A stretch of DNA of 64,000 bases from Synechocystis sp. LKSZ1 (GTDB taxonomy: Bacteria; Cyanobacteriota; Cyanobacteriia; Cyanobacteriales; Microcystaceae), in contig NZ_AP031572.1 in assembly GCF_040436315.1 (NCBI RefSeq), forward strand, positions 3,100,001 to 3,164,000, in the 5' to 3' direction. Shown here piece after piece: positions 1 to 9,109 of the stretch. Positions within the stretch are counted from its first letter, which is position 1. Each line of letters opens with the position of its first letter. The notes under the pieces were generated by a model. It had not been told where the DNA came from. It did no database searches and saw only the letters and a list, made by a program, of their open reading frames with translations. The position numbers were made by a program, and so were the translations under genes.

Positions 1-1
1 G

Positions 2-97
2 GATCCAGGCCTGGCCCTGCTCAAACTGCGTATAAACTGTCAACATGCCGTCCGAGAATCCCAATGGGAACTGATTCAATGGAGAGGTATTCGTTAG
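2..97 (+). CDS. C-terminal fragment of an unidentified protein
   Basis: An open frame runs in from the left window edge and ends at a TAG, encoding about 31 residues that finish with WELIQWRGIR. The mix of charged, aromatic and aliphatic residues looks like genuine coding sequence, and the frame ends 27 bp before the acyl-ACP synthetase on the same strand. Too little is present to name the product. A chance open frame at the edge cannot be excluded. Confidence 0.35.
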   Translation, partial: DPGLALLKLRINCQHAVRESQWELIQWRGIR

Positions 98-124
98 TTC
101 CATTATCCAGCCTCTAATAAGCTC

Positions 125-2038
125 ATGGTTGCTTTAATTGATTATTCTGGTATTCAAACTTTGCCGGCTTTTTGGGCGATTGTGGCCCAGAAATTTCCCC
201 AGGTTTCTGCCATCCAAGACCCCCACGGCAAACCGGCCCTGAATTGGAGCTACACTGAACTCTACGAAAACCTACAACAATTTGCTGCTGGCCTACAGCA
301 ACTCGGGTTGGCGGCCAACGATAGGATTGCCATTTTCGCCGATAATAGTCCCCGCTGGCTCGTGGCGGATCAAGGAAGCCTCTTGGCCGGGGCCATTAAT
401 GTAGTGCGTTCATCCCAGGCTGAGCGGGAGGAATTACGCTACATCCTCCAGGACAGCGGCAGTACGGCCCTGATTGTAGAAGATGCCAAAACCCTAGCCA
501 AACTCCAGTTAACATCGGAGCAATTTCCCCTCAAGTTTGTTGTTTTATTATCGGATGAGGCCCCACCAACGGAAGGCCCTTTCCCTCTGGTTAATTTCCA
601 ACAGGTGCTAGAACAGGGCCAAGGCCAAACTTTACTTCCTTCTCCCCAGGATGAAAATTCCCTGGCAACTCTCATTTATACGTCGGGAACGACCGGCCAA
701 CCCAAGGGCGTCATGCTTTCCCACGGCAACCTCCTGCATCAAGTCCGAGAACTCAAGGCGATTCTTCAACCACAACCCGGTGACCGGGTACTCAGTATTT
801 TGCCCTCCTGGCATTCCTACGAACGCAGTGCGGAATATTTTCTACTGTCCCAGGGCTGTACCCAGATTTATACTAGCATCCGTACCTTCAAAAACGACCT
901 CAAAAAATTTAAGCCCCAGCACATGGTCGGAGTCCCGCGCCTATGGGAGTCCCTCTACGAAGGCATTCAAAAGCAATTCCGGGAACAATCGGCCCAACAA
1001 CAACGAGTTATTAATTTCTGCTTTACCCTCTCTAAACGTTACATCCTGGCCCGCCGCATTAGCCAAAATCTGAGTTTAGGACATCTCCACCCTTCGGGCA
1101 GTGAAAAAGTCTGGGCCCAATTGCAAACGTTTTTACTAGCGCCGCTCCATGGTCTCGCCGATAAGATTGTGTACCGCAAAATTCGTGCCGCCACCGGCGG
1201 GGAAGTGAAAACCCTAATTAGTGGCGGTGGTTCCCTGGCCCGGCACTTGGATGATTTTTACGAAATTGTTGGTATTCCCTTGCTAGTAGGTTACGGCCTC
1301 ACGGAAACCTCACCGGTCACCAATGCCCGCACACCCCAACGCAACCTCCGCTATTCTGCGGGCCAACCGATTCCCGGCACCGAAATTCGGATTGTCGATC
1401 CCGAAACCCTTCAAGTCCTACAACCGGAACAACGCGGCCTAGTGCTCATTCGTGGCCCTCAAGTCATGCAGGGGTACTATGGTAAACCGGAAGCCACGGC
1501 CAAGGCCATTGACCCAGAGGGCTGGTTTGATAGCGGTGACCTCGGTTGGGTGACGAAACAGGGGGATTTGGTACTAACAGGTCGAGCTAAGGATACGATT
1601 GTGCTGAGCAATGGCGAAAACATCGAGCCGCAACCCATCGAGGATGCTTGTGTCCGTAGTGCCTACATCGATCAAATTATGCTCGTGGGCCAGGATCAAA
1701 AATTCCTCGGGGCCTTGATTGTGCCTAATTTAGAGGCCCTACAGCAGTGGGCCCGACAGAGCAATCTCACGCTCCATCTTGCGGCTCAGGAGGCCTCACC
1801 AACAGACTGGGAGAGTAGTGATTTCTATCGGCCAGAAGTTGTCAATCTCTTCCGAGAAGAATTAAACCGGGAGGTCAAAAATCGGCCAGGCTATCGCGCT
1901 GATGACCAAATTAAGGCCTTCCGTCTGGTACTCGAACCCTTTTCGATGGACAACGGCATGATGACGCAAACCCTTAAAATCAAACGTCCAGTTGTGACCG
2001 AACGCTATCGCGGTATGATTGAGCGGATGTTTGAATAG
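125..2038 (+). CDS. aas: Long-chain fatty acid acyl-ACP synthetase / acyl-CoA ligase (AMP-binding family)
   Basis: 637-residue member of the ANL adenylating superfamily. The phosphate-binding P-loop YTSGTTGQPKG starts near residue 185. The later family motif YGLTETSP and the hinge region with DSGDLGW and LTGRAKDTIVLSNGENIEP are intact. Cyanobacteria use this enzyme (slr1609 type) to activate free fatty acids with ATP and recycle membrane lipid or imported fatty acids onto acyl carrier protein. Length and the insertion between the core motifs fit the long-chain subfamily. The choice of ACP over CoA as acceptor is inferred from what is known in cyanobacteria, not visible in the sequence. It lies 58 bp upstream of the YlqD-like gene on the same strand. 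Confidence 0.9.
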   Translation: MVALIDYSGIQTLPAFWAIVAQKFPQVSAIQDPHGKPALNWSYTELYENLQQFAAGLQQLGLAANDRIAIFADNSPRWLVADQGSLLAGAINVVRSSQAEREELRYILQDSGSTALIVEDAKTLAKLQLTSEQFPLKFVVLLSDEAPPTEGPFPLVNFQQVLEQGQGQTLLPSPQDENSLATLIYTSGTTGQPKGVMLSHGNLLHQVRELKAILQPQPGDRVLSILPSWHSYERSAEYFLLSQGCTQIYTSIRTFKNDLKKFKPQHMVGVPRLWESLYEGIQKQFREQSAQQQRVINFCFTLSKRYILARRISQNLSLGHLHPSGSEKVWAQLQTFLLAPLHGLADKIVYRKIRAATGGEVKTLISGGGSLARHLDDFYEIVGIPLLVGYGLTETSPVTNARTPQRNLRYSAGQPIPGTEIRIVDPETLQVLQPEQRGLVLIRGPQVMQGYYGKPEATAKAIDPEGWFDSGDLGWVTKQGDLVLTGRAKDTIVLSNGENIEPQPIEDACVRSAYIDQIMLVGQDQKFLGALIVPNLEALQQWARQSNLTLHLAAQEASPTDWESSDFYRPEVVNLFREELNREVKNRPGYRADDQIKAFRLVLEPFSMDNGMMTQTLKIKRPVVTERYRGMIERMFE

Positions 2039-2096
2039 CCTGCCTTCGCTATTGTCGCAACTATCCGCAGACTCTCTAAATTAACCTCAAACCCGT

Positions 2097-2546
2097 ATGA
2101 TTGACGCTACCAATAATCTGTTGCTTAAACGCCCAGTCACCGTCAAAATTATTGTGACCCCCCGCTGGAAAGAGGAAATGCAACAGCAACTCCAGGCCCA
2201 AATTGGTCAACTGGATACCCAAATTCAGCAACTGGAAACCCAAGGTCAACGGGCCATTGCTGAAATCCAGAAGCAAAGTATTATTCCCCTCCCCCCCAGC
2301 GTCACCCAGCAGATTGACAATATCCAAATTCAGGTCAATCAACAAAAGAGTGAAATGTTGGAGCAAAAAAATCAGATGCTCCAGCAAATGCAGCAGGTTC
2401 AATTATTAGAACTGGATCAAGAAGTAGCCCAAGCCCAGATTGATAGCTACTTCACGGTTCAAGTAGGAGATAACCTCCTGCAAAAACTCAACGTTGAGGT
2501 GGTTCTACGGGACGGTATTGTGGAGGAAATTCGGGGAGAACTCTAG
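2097..2546 (+). CDS. YlqD-like coiled-coil protein
   Basis: 149 residues. A short N-terminal strand region (LLLKRPVTVKIIVTPRWKEE) is followed by a long Gln/Glu-rich heptad stretch, about residues 22-110, that should form a coiled coil. The C-terminal part (VQVGDNLLQKLNVEVVLRDG) resembles a small beta domain. This matches the YlqD family, known in Bacillus and cyanobacteria, whose function is not established. The start ATG lies 58 bp after the upstream synthetase gene, so cotranscription is possible. It converges on the GGDEF/EAL gene with only 12 bp between the stops. Confidence 0.7.
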   Translation: MIDATNNLLLKRPVTVKIIVTPRWKEEMQQQLQAQIGQLDTQIQQLETQGQRAIAEIQKQSIIPLPPSVTQQIDNIQIQVNQQKSEMLEQKNQMLQQMQQVQLLELDQEVAQAQIDSYFTVQVGDNLLQKLNVEVVLRDGIVEEIRGEL

Positions 2547-2558
2547 TTTTCGATACGA

Positions 2559-4457
2559 TTAGTGGCAGACCTCTTGACCAATCACCTCTTGGATTAGGTC
2601 TGTCGCACATTCAACATTTAAGGGCCGATAAAAGAAATAACCCTGGCCAAAATCACAGCCCAAGGCCTTAAGAACAGCAATCTGTTCTTCGGTTTCAATG
2701 CCCTCGGCTACCGATTCTATATTGAGATTCTGGGCCAGGGTCAAAATCGTCTTGACAATGGTATAACCATCCAAGTCAAGGTGAATCCGATCAACAAAGC
2801 TCTTATCTACTTTAAGGGTTTTAATGGGCATGGAATGCAGACGATTCAGGGAAGAATGACCCGTCCCGAAATCATCAATGCAGAGGTGAACCCCCAGTTG
2901 ATTAATGGCATGGAGCACCTCTAGAACATCCCGTGAACTTTGGGACAGGCCCGTTTCTGTAATTTCAATCTTGAGACAACTCTTGGGAAAAAGAGATTGG
3001 TTGAGGAAATAATCAATGTTTTCGGTGATTTTACTTTGGCATAGATTCGCAATGGAGAGATTAATATTCACAAATATTCCCCCTAACGTTCCCAAGGCTT
3101 CTTGCCAGGCTTTAATCTGATGACAGGCCTTAAATAGAACGTATTCATTCAAATAATTAATCAACCCAGTCTCTTCGGCAATTTGAATAAACGCAGACGG
3201 GAGAATAAAACCCTTCGTCGGGTGATGCCAACGAATCAAGGCCTCAAAGCCTGCGACTCGATGGGTGCGTAAATCCACAATGGGTTGATAATAGAGCACC
3301 AGTTGTTCTTCTACCAGGGCCTTGCGGAGATCATTTTCTAGGCTCAGACGCTCCAGGGCCTGATTGCGCAGGTCTTCATTGAGGACAATGTATCCCCCTC
3401 GGCCCGCGGCCTTGGCCTGATAGAGCGCCACATCGGCATCCCGTAGGATTTGCATCGCATTTTGATGCTCTAGGCTACTGAAAACAATACCCACACTGGC
3501 CCCGATAAAGACCTCGTAGTGGAGAAATTTAAAGGGAAATTGTAGTTCTAGGATGATAGTCTCAGCGAGATCTTTGACCGCTTGTTCATCTTGGACTTGC
3601 GTCACCAAAATCACAAATTCATCCCCTCCCAGGCGGGCAATACTCGAATGCTTGGGAAGGCAACTATGCAAGCGATTTGCCACTAATTTAAGCAGTTCAT
3701 CCCCGACGTAGTGGCCTAAGCTATCATTCACCACCTTAAAGCGGTCTAAATCAATAAATAAAACACTGTATTGATGGTCTGGTGTATAAGGGGCCTTTTG
3801 TTTTTGTTCGAGAAATTTATCTAAGAAATGTATAAACCAGTAGCGATTGGGTAAACTCGTTAGTTCATCGTAGTAGGCCTTGTAGGCTAACTCTTTTTCC
3901 TTTTCCTTTAGTTTCACCAGGGCAGAAGAAAGATCTTTGGTGCGGTGGGCCACCATTGCCTCAAGGTTTTGATTCAATTTTAAGAGTTCCTGTTCAGCTT
4001 CAAACCTAGCCTCTACCTCAATTTGTAATTGCTGGTTCTGGAGTATTATGGCCTCGCTAATCCGTCGTAACTTGAGATGAATTTGAATCCGGTATAAAAC
4101 TTCTTCTGCTTGAAACGGCTTAGTAATATAATCCACACCGCCGACTTTTAGGCCCTCTAGCTTATGTTCCATATCAGCGAGGGAAGTCATAAAAATGATG
4201 GGAATATCCGCAGTCTCAGGAGCCTCTTTAATTTTCTTGCAGGTTTGAAAACCATCAATCCCTGGCATCTTGACATCTAACAGAATCAAGGTCGGCAGGT
4301 ACTGCTTCACCAGCTCCAGGGCTGTTTCCCCATCCTTTGCTTCTAATAGCTTACATCCCGCCCCTGCTAGAATTTGCACCAGGATTTTGCGATAGGAAGC
4401 GGTATCATCAACAACCAGAATAATATCCTGCTCATGGTCTAGCATAACGGCCTTCAT
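2559..4457 (-). CDS. Response regulator with GGDEF and EAL domains (c-di-GMP turnover)
   Basis: 632 residues. An N-terminal receiver domain (about 12-130) shows the acidic pair in VVDDTA, the phospho-acceptor in LLDVKMPG and the conserved Lys in ITKPF. A coiled-coil linker (about 135-190) leads to a GGDEF domain with intact GGDEF near residue 277 and an EAL domain beginning GFEALIRW near 402. The EAL half retains the second Asn/Glu set, DDFGTG, KVDKSF and AEGIETEEQ, so phosphodiesterase activity is expected. The residues five positions before GGDEF read PKHS rather than RxxD, so the product-inhibition site is missing. No partner kinase is adjacent. An imperfect inverted repeat lies about 50 bp upstream of the start. 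Confidence 0.93.
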   Translation of the reverse strand: MKAVMLDHEQDIILVVDDTASYRKILVQILAGAGCKLLEAKDGETALELVKQYLPTLILLDVKMPGIDGFQTCKKIKEAPETADIPIIFMTSLADMEHKLEGLKVGGVDYITKPFQAEEVLYRIQIHLKLRRISEAIILQNQQLQIEVEARFEAEQELLKLNQNLEAMVAHRTKDLSSALVKLKEKEKELAYKAYYDELTSLPNRYWFIHFLDKFLEQKQKAPYTPDHQYSVLFIDLDRFKVVNDSLGHYVGDELLKLVANRLHSCLPKHSSIARLGGDEFVILVTQVQDEQAVKDLAETIILELQFPFKFLHYEVFIGASVGIVFSSLEHQNAMQILRDADVALYQAKAAGRGGYIVLNEDLRNQALERLSLENDLRKALVEEQLVLYYQPIVDLRTHRVAGFEALIRWHHPTKGFILPSAFIQIAEETGLINYLNEYVLFKACHQIKAWQEALGTLGGIFVNINLSIANLCQSKITENIDYFLNQSLFPKSCLKIEITETGLSQSSRDVLEVLHAINQLGVHLCIDDFGTGHSSLNRLHSMPIKTLKVDKSFVDRIHLDLDGYTIVKTILTLAQNLNIESVAEGIETEEQIAVLKALGCDFGQGYFFYRPLNVECATDLIQEVIGQEVCH

Positions 4458-4507
4458 TGGTTAACGCTAAAAAGAGTCAGGGGATGTTCTTAACGCAAGG
4501 TTAATTT

Positions 4508-4539
4508 AACAATAATCAATCTTTAATTTGATTGTTATT
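4508..4539. repeat. Imperfect inverted repeat upstream of the GGDEF/EAL gene
   Basis: Two 13-base arms, 4508-4520 and 4527-4539, match at about 10 of 13 positions in inverted orientation around a 6-base spacer. The element is AT-rich and lies 51 bp upstream of the start of the receiver-GGDEF-EAL gene. It could be an operator or merely AT-rich sequence. The rest of 4458-4705 shows no gene. Confidence 0.3.
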
Positions 4540-4705
4540 ACTTCTATCAATCCCGTGACAACGTCATTATAATCAAGGCTTTGAAATTGTTGCTCATTAT
4601 TTTCCAATGTCCTGCATTATCTGCTAACACAAGGTAAGCTATAAAAAAAATGGAGTATTAGATTAACCTTATACCCCAGTCTATATCTCAAATTTTAAGC
4701 GTTAA

Positions 4706-5125
4706 TTATTGACGAGACTCCAGGGTCTGGGTAAGACGCTCAATTGCCTCTTTTAATTGTGTTTGAGAGGTGATCATCGGATCCGGTTCTGCGGTTATTT
4801 CAGCTTGAGCTTCTGCCTTTCGTTGCAGTTTTTCAACGGCTCTAATGATGAGAAAGAGGGCAAAAGCAATGATCAAAAAGTTCACAATAGCTATCGTTAA
4901 ATCCCCAATACCAAAGGGAAGATCCTTCAACTGATTCACCTTGGCTTGCTGGAGAAAAGGTTGGAGAACCACCGACATTAGCAACGTTACAAAGGCATCG
5001 ACAATTTTACTGAAGGCTCCACCAATGACAACAGCAACCGCTAGATCAATGACATTGCCTCGTAGAATAAAGTCCTGGAAATCTCGCAGAAAGCCGCTGG
5101 CCCCGCGACGTCCACCGTTTGTCAT
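4706..5125 (-). CDS. mscL: Large-conductance mechanosensitive channel MscL
   Basis: 139 residues, the normal MscL length. The N-terminal amphipathic segment and first membrane helix are recognisable from FLRDFQDFILRGNVIDLAVA and VVIGGAFSKIVDAFV. A second helix follows at about residues 74-96 (LTIAIVNFLIIAFALFLIIR), and then a charged C-terminal helix. The protein forms a homopentameric channel in the cytoplasmic membrane that opens under hypo-osmotic stretch. The flanking spacers are AT-rich: 248 bp downstream to 4458 and 116 bp upstream. The gene therefore appears to be monocistronic. Confidence 0.96.
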   Translation of the reverse strand: MTNGGRRGASGFLRDFQDFILRGNVIDLAVAVVIGGAFSKIVDAFVTLLMSVVLQPFLQQAKVNQLKDLPFGIGDLTIAIVNFLIIAFALFLIIRAVEKLQRKAEAQAEITAEPDPMITSQTQLKEAIERLTQTLESRQ

Positions 5126-5241
5126 AATATTAACTCCTTATGTAATTGATTGTTCTCATGACACCTAAAACTATACCTCAAGCTTTTAGGCATAGATAAA
5201 AAACTATCAAAAACCTGCCTAATCGGCATCTATTCAATGAC

Positions 5242-6279
5242 TTAAACCTTGGGGTATTCCTCCAAGGGCTCTGTTTCCGTCTCAGCCTTGACTGACCGCA
5301 CCCAGGCCGCAATCATCCCAGCGAGGGGAATGGCCAGGAAAACCCCCAGCAGGCCAGCAATCCGTTCCCCAATAAACAGGGCCAGGAATAGCAATACTGG
5401 ATTGAGTTCTAGGGCATTGCCCATCACTTTTGGATGAACAATATTGTCCTGAACTTGCTGTAACAGGACAGAGACAATCACCACGGGAACTGCTGTCGCA
5501 CCGCCTTGGGAAGCCAGAACCAGCAGGGTCACGATCACAACTCCCAGGGTGGCCCCGATACCAGGAATAGCATCTAATACGCCAATAATCACTGCCAGGA
5601 TTAAGGCGTAGCGAACCCCCAACAGGGAAAAAGCCAAAAAGCTGGCCACCGACAAGAAGAGCATCAACAGAAGTTGCCCGCGTAGAAATCCTAGAAAACT
5701 TCTTTGAAAGGTTTTGGCAAAGCGGTCACGAGAGGGTGCCGGCACTAGTTGCAGAAATAGGCGCCAGAGCTTATCGCCGTCGATCACCATATAGACACTA
5801 ATCACGACGGTAAAAATACCCGTAAAGGCACTGGAAAACAGACTTTGGGCGATACTCAACCCCGAGGCCAGGCCGGATTGGAGGGTTGCCACAATTTTAT
5901 TCATATCGACCTCTTCTAGAAAGTTGCGGAAGGGCAGCAAACTTTCATGGTTCCAGGTGCCCGTTAACTGGTCGAGTAGGCCCTGGCCCTGGTTGATCAC
6001 TTCTATGCCTAGTAGAGTAACCGCTCCCACCAAGGTCACCACGGCAATGGTAAAAGTTAGGGCAATGGCCCCAGGCCGGGGAATATAGCGAGAGAGCCAG
6101 GCCACAGGATAGTTTAAGAGAGCGGCGAAGATACCCGCCGTCGTAAAAATGGCAATGACACTGTAGAAATAGTTGATCAAGAGCATGAGGGCCCAGCCAC
6201 AACCAAAGAGCAACAGAATATTGAGGAGGGTGGCGTTACTGAGGTTGGGCCAAAATTTAGCAGAGGGCAGTTGGCGCAT
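5242..6279 (-). CDS. AI-2E family transporter (permease), copy 1
   Basis: 345-residue polytopic membrane protein with about eight hydrophobic segments. The C-terminal family region reads IGVLDAIPGIGATLG, DNIVHPKVMG and ALELNPVLLFLALFIGER. The family is named for autoinducer-2 export (TqsA), but members also include sodium/proton antiporters, so the substrate here cannot be inferred. A second paralogue lies at 54786-55958. The gene stands alone between mscL and the DNA methylase with spacers of more than 100 bp. Confidence 0.85.
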   Translation of the reverse strand: MRQLPSAKFWPNLSNATLLNILLLFGCGWALMLLINYFYSVIAIFTTAGIFAALLNYPVAWLSRYIPRPGAIALTFTIAVVTLVGAVTLLGIEVINQGQGLLDQLTGTWNHESLLPFRNFLEEVDMNKIVATLQSGLASGLSIAQSLFSSAFTGIFTVVISVYMVIDGDKLWRLFLQLVPAPSRDRFAKTFQRSFLGFLRGQLLLMLFLSVASFLAFSLLGVRYALILAVIIGVLDAIPGIGATLGVVIVTLLVLASQGGATAVPVVIVSVLLQQVQDNIVHPKVMGNALELNPVLLFLALFIGERIAGLLGVFLAIPLAGMIAAWVRSVKAETETEPLEEYPKV

Positions 6280-6402
6280 AGTTTAGAGTCGTCTTTGGCC
6301 AGCGGAGTGGGACGCCAGCGGCAGAATAGTCGTATTTTGAGCTATTTCACTTTAGCAAATCTCCTGGCCCAGTAAAGTCTTCTAGCGCTTGTCTGTAATC
6401 AA

Positions 6403-7344
6403 CTAATAGTTAACAATTACCAGTTCTTTAATGAAGCCTCTTTTTTGAGCATTACTATTAATCATCCGATGGGCTTGAACCCGATAAATCCGATAGTCTT
6501 GATAGAGTATTTCAAAAAAATCATCATCACTGTTTTCATTGTGGGGGTCAGAATTACTTAGCATCAATTTGGCCCCAGAGGATTGATCTAGATGACGAAA
6601 AAATAGACTTAGACGGTGTTGCTGTTGATCGTTAAAAGTGAAGGTAGAGTAGGTGGTAAAATTAGCAGTTCGGTTAAGGGGACGATAGGGTGGATCGAAA
6701 TAGACAAAAGTATTAGAGTTGATATGCTGAGCGCAAACTTCAAAATCACCCCATTTTATTTCCACATTTTTTAAGAGCTGGGCAACAGCTAATAAATTTT
6801 GAGCATCTAGAATTTTAGGATTTTTATAGCGACCATGGGGAACGTTAAACTCTCCTTGGTGATTAAGGCGGAATAGGCCATTAAAACAAGTACGATTTAA
6901 AAATAATAATAGGGCTGTTTGCTGAAGCCACTGGCCAGAATAGCAATGATGATCTAGAGCCTGTTTATTTTGATTGTAGCGTTGACGCAGGGCATAGTAA
7001 AATTCTTTACGTTCTAGTTCAGACCGTTGTAAATAATCTTCTGCGATCCCTTGGAGAACGGAGATCAAATCTTCAACATTACTTTTAACTACATTGTAGG
7101 CAATAATCAAATCCCAATTGATATCATACAAAAAAGCAGATTCAATTTTATAGGTCTGCATCACATCAAAAAAAACAGCGCCTCCTCCGACAAAGGGTTC
7201 TACATAGCGATTAAGCTTGTGCTCCTTTAATGCCAATGGATACAGATTATGGAATTGGGATAGTAGTTGGGATTTGCCGCCGGCCCATTTAAGAAACGGT
7301 TTAGCCTTGGGGACATTAGCAAAATCAGCCTTGACTGGGTTCAT
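6403..7344 (-). CDS. Orphan Dam-type DNA adenine methyltransferase
   Basis: 313 residues from the ATG at 7344, which has AGG seven bases upstream. An in-frame extension to 7404 is possible but lies before the conserved start of the fold. SAM-binding motifs KPFLKWAGGKSQLL and RYVEPFVGGGAVFFD and the catalytic DPPY (VYFDPPYRPL) follow the order of D12-class N6-adenine methylases such as Dam and DpnM. GATC is the likely target by family, not shown by sequence. No restriction endonuclease is adjacent. The gene is visibly AT-richer than its neighbours and has only about four GGCC sites in 1 kb. Confidence 0.88.
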   Translation of the reverse strand: MNPVKADFANVPKAKPFLKWAGGKSQLLSQFHNLYPLALKEHKLNRYVEPFVGGGAVFFDVMQTYKIESAFLYDINWDLIIAYNVVKSNVEDLISVLQGIAEDYLQRSELERKEFYYALRQRYNQNKQALDHHCYSGQWLQQTALLLFLNRTCFNGLFRLNHQGEFNVPHGRYKNPKILDAQNLLAVAQLLKNVEIKWGDFEVCAQHINSNTFVYFDPPYRPLNRTANFTTYSTFTFNDQQQHRLSLFFRHLDQSSGAKLMLSNSDPHNENSDDDFFEILYQDYRIYRVQAHRMINSNAQKRGFIKELVIVNY

Positions 7345-7457
7345 TTTTAACCTAAAGAAAATGTGGAGATTTGAGTAGTTGTTTTCGGTTTTCCTCAGCT
7401 TCAACTGGTCTGCTAAGCTAGGGTAGCGCTTCTCTTCTAACCCCTTGCCTTTCGGCT

Positions 7458-8471
7458 ATGAATGCTCACCCTTCTGATCACGACACTAATAGTACATTAT
7501 CTGAACACCTAGCTTGGCAAGCTCTCCAAAGCACCGTTGCTGTTTATTGGCCACAGACTGTTGGTCTAATTAAATTAACGGGGGCCGACCGGGCCCGTTT
7601 TTTGCACAACCAGAGCACGAACGACATCCAGGGCCTGAGAGTAGGCCAATTTTGCGAAACGGTTTTTGTGACTTCGACGGGACGAACCCTCGACCTAACC
7701 ACAGCCCTTATTCTCGATCAAGAAATGATCCTCCAGGTATCGCCCCAACGCCGTGATTTTTTGCTGGGCTGGATGGATCGTTATCTCTTTCCCATGGATA
7801 ATGTCCAACTCCACGACCTCTCTTCAACCTATACGTGGATCAGTTTAATTGGCCCGGGTGCTAAAGCCCAATTAGCGCAATGGGGCCTGCCTGTCCCCTC
7901 ACCTTCCCAGATGGCCCTGGCCGGGCCAAGTGATGCACCTTTCTACCTGCTACCGCAGACGGGCCTAGACCTACCGGGCTACACCATCATTTTTCCCGTT
8001 ACCCAACAGACTCAGTTTCAGCCCTGGATAGAAAGCGCTGGCCTGGAAGTCATGGGGGAAGACCTCTGGGAACATCTGCGCGTTCAACAGGGCCGGCCGG
8101 CCCCCGGTATGGAATTAACGGAAGACTACAATCCCCTAGAAGCTGGCCTGTGGCGGGCTATTTCCTTCACCAAGGGCTGTTACATCGGCCAGGAAACCAT
8201 TGCGCGCCTCAACACCTACCAAGGGGTCAAGCAACGCCTCTGGGGAATTCGCCTAGAGAGACCGGTTGCGCCTGGAACGCCCCTGATGGTTGCCGAAGAA
8301 AAGGTAGGCCTGATTACTAGCCTCAGTCCCCTCGATTCTGGTTTAGGCCTGGCCTATGTCAGAACCAAGGCCGGGGGCCAGGATTTAAGGGTGCAAGCCG
8401 GAGACAGCACTGGCCTCATTACCGCTGTTCCCTATCTGTCCCATGAGTATTATCGGCCCTCTTCCTCCTAG
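7458..8471 (+). CDS. ygfZ: YgfZ/GcvT-like folate-binding protein
   Basis: 337 residues with the YgfZ signature KGCYIGQETIARL near residue 240, including the redox-active Cys of the KGCYxGQE motif. YgfZ (IBA57/COG0354) uses tetrahydrofolate and helps assemble or repair certain iron-sulfur enzymes. The N-terminal part (LTGADRARFLHNQSTNDIQGL) is also typical and separates it from the glycine-cleavage T protein. Its stop overlaps the fibrillin gene stop by 4 bp in convergent orientation. It is divergent from the DNA methylase with a 113-bp spacer. Confidence 0.9.
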   Translation: MNAHPSDHDTNSTLSEHLAWQALQSTVAVYWPQTVGLIKLTGADRARFLHNQSTNDIQGLRVGQFCETVFVTSTGRTLDLTTALILDQEMILQVSPQRRDFLLGWMDRYLFPMDNVQLHDLSSTYTWISLIGPGAKAQLAQWGLPVPSPSQMALAGPSDAPFYLLPQTGLDLPGYTIIFPVTQQTQFQPWIESAGLEVMGEDLWEHLRVQQGRPAPGMELTEDYNPLEAGLWRAISFTKGCYIGQETIARLNTYQGVKQRLWGIRLERPVAPGTPLMVAEEKVGLITSLSPLDSGLGLAYVRTKAGGQDLRVQAGDSTGLITAVPYLSHEYYRPSSS

Positions 8472-9061
8472 GCCTCCTTGGCCAGGATGAAGACATTGCC
8501 TTCATTGCCCCGGCCAATGCGGAGATCCTCGTCAAGATAGGTGATTTCTAGCCAGCCCATGGATTCTCGGCGGTCTAGGCTGAAATCGATGGGGAAAAAT
8601 TTCTTGCCCAGTTCCAGGGCCTGAACAAACTGGGTTGGATTTTGATAATTGAGCCACCGTTGTAGGCCAATAATTGAGCGCTCAAATTTGACCTCCACCC
8701 GGCGATCTGATACGGCTTCAAAACTGGCCCCGACCACCACCAAGGCCTCCAGCAACGGCAGGCCCTCGATTTCTGCCACGTTGTACAGTTTGCCATTGAT
8801 CAAATCTAGGTATTGATAAATTTGGCCGAGTTGGATTAGGGGAAACCGATCAAGGCCCAGGATCCCCCGACTGGTGGTGTAGAGAAGTCGCCAATTACCG
8901 TCCAGCAGGGCCTGGAACTGTAGAGGATGGGGATGGGGATTGTGATCCTCCAATTGTTCGACGGCGGAGAGAATCGCAACCCGGTCGGCCTCGGTGGCGA
9001 GGAGGCCACGATTAGTGCCGGCAATGGCTTCAAGGAGTTTAGTTTTTTCCTGCATAGTCAA
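8468..9061 (-). CDS. Plastid-lipid-associated protein / fibrillin (PAP) family
   Basis: 197 residues. The lipocalin-like PAP fold is indicated by GNWRLLYTTSRGILGLDRFP near residue 70 and the N-terminal TNRGLLATEADRVAI. In plastids these proteins associate with thylakoid lipid globules and photoprotection. Cyanobacterial members are presumed to bind thylakoid lipids or pigments. It is the last gene of a likely rnz, DUF389, fibrillin transcription unit, 48 bp after the DUF389 stop. Confidence 0.82.
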   Translation of the reverse strand: MTMQEKTKLLEAIAGTNRGLLATEADRVAILSAVEQLEDHNPHPHPLQFQALLDGNWRLLYTTSRGILGLDRFPLIQLGQIYQYLDLINGKLYNVAEIEGLPLLEALVVVGASFEAVSDRRVEVKFERSIIGLQRWLNYQNPTQFVQALELGKKFFPIDFSLDRRESMGWLEITYLDEDLRIGRGNEGNVFILAKEA

Positions 9062-9109
9062 TTAGGAGAAGGTCACATTGTCTATTGTCTGTTAAAAAGC
9101 AAGGAGAGA

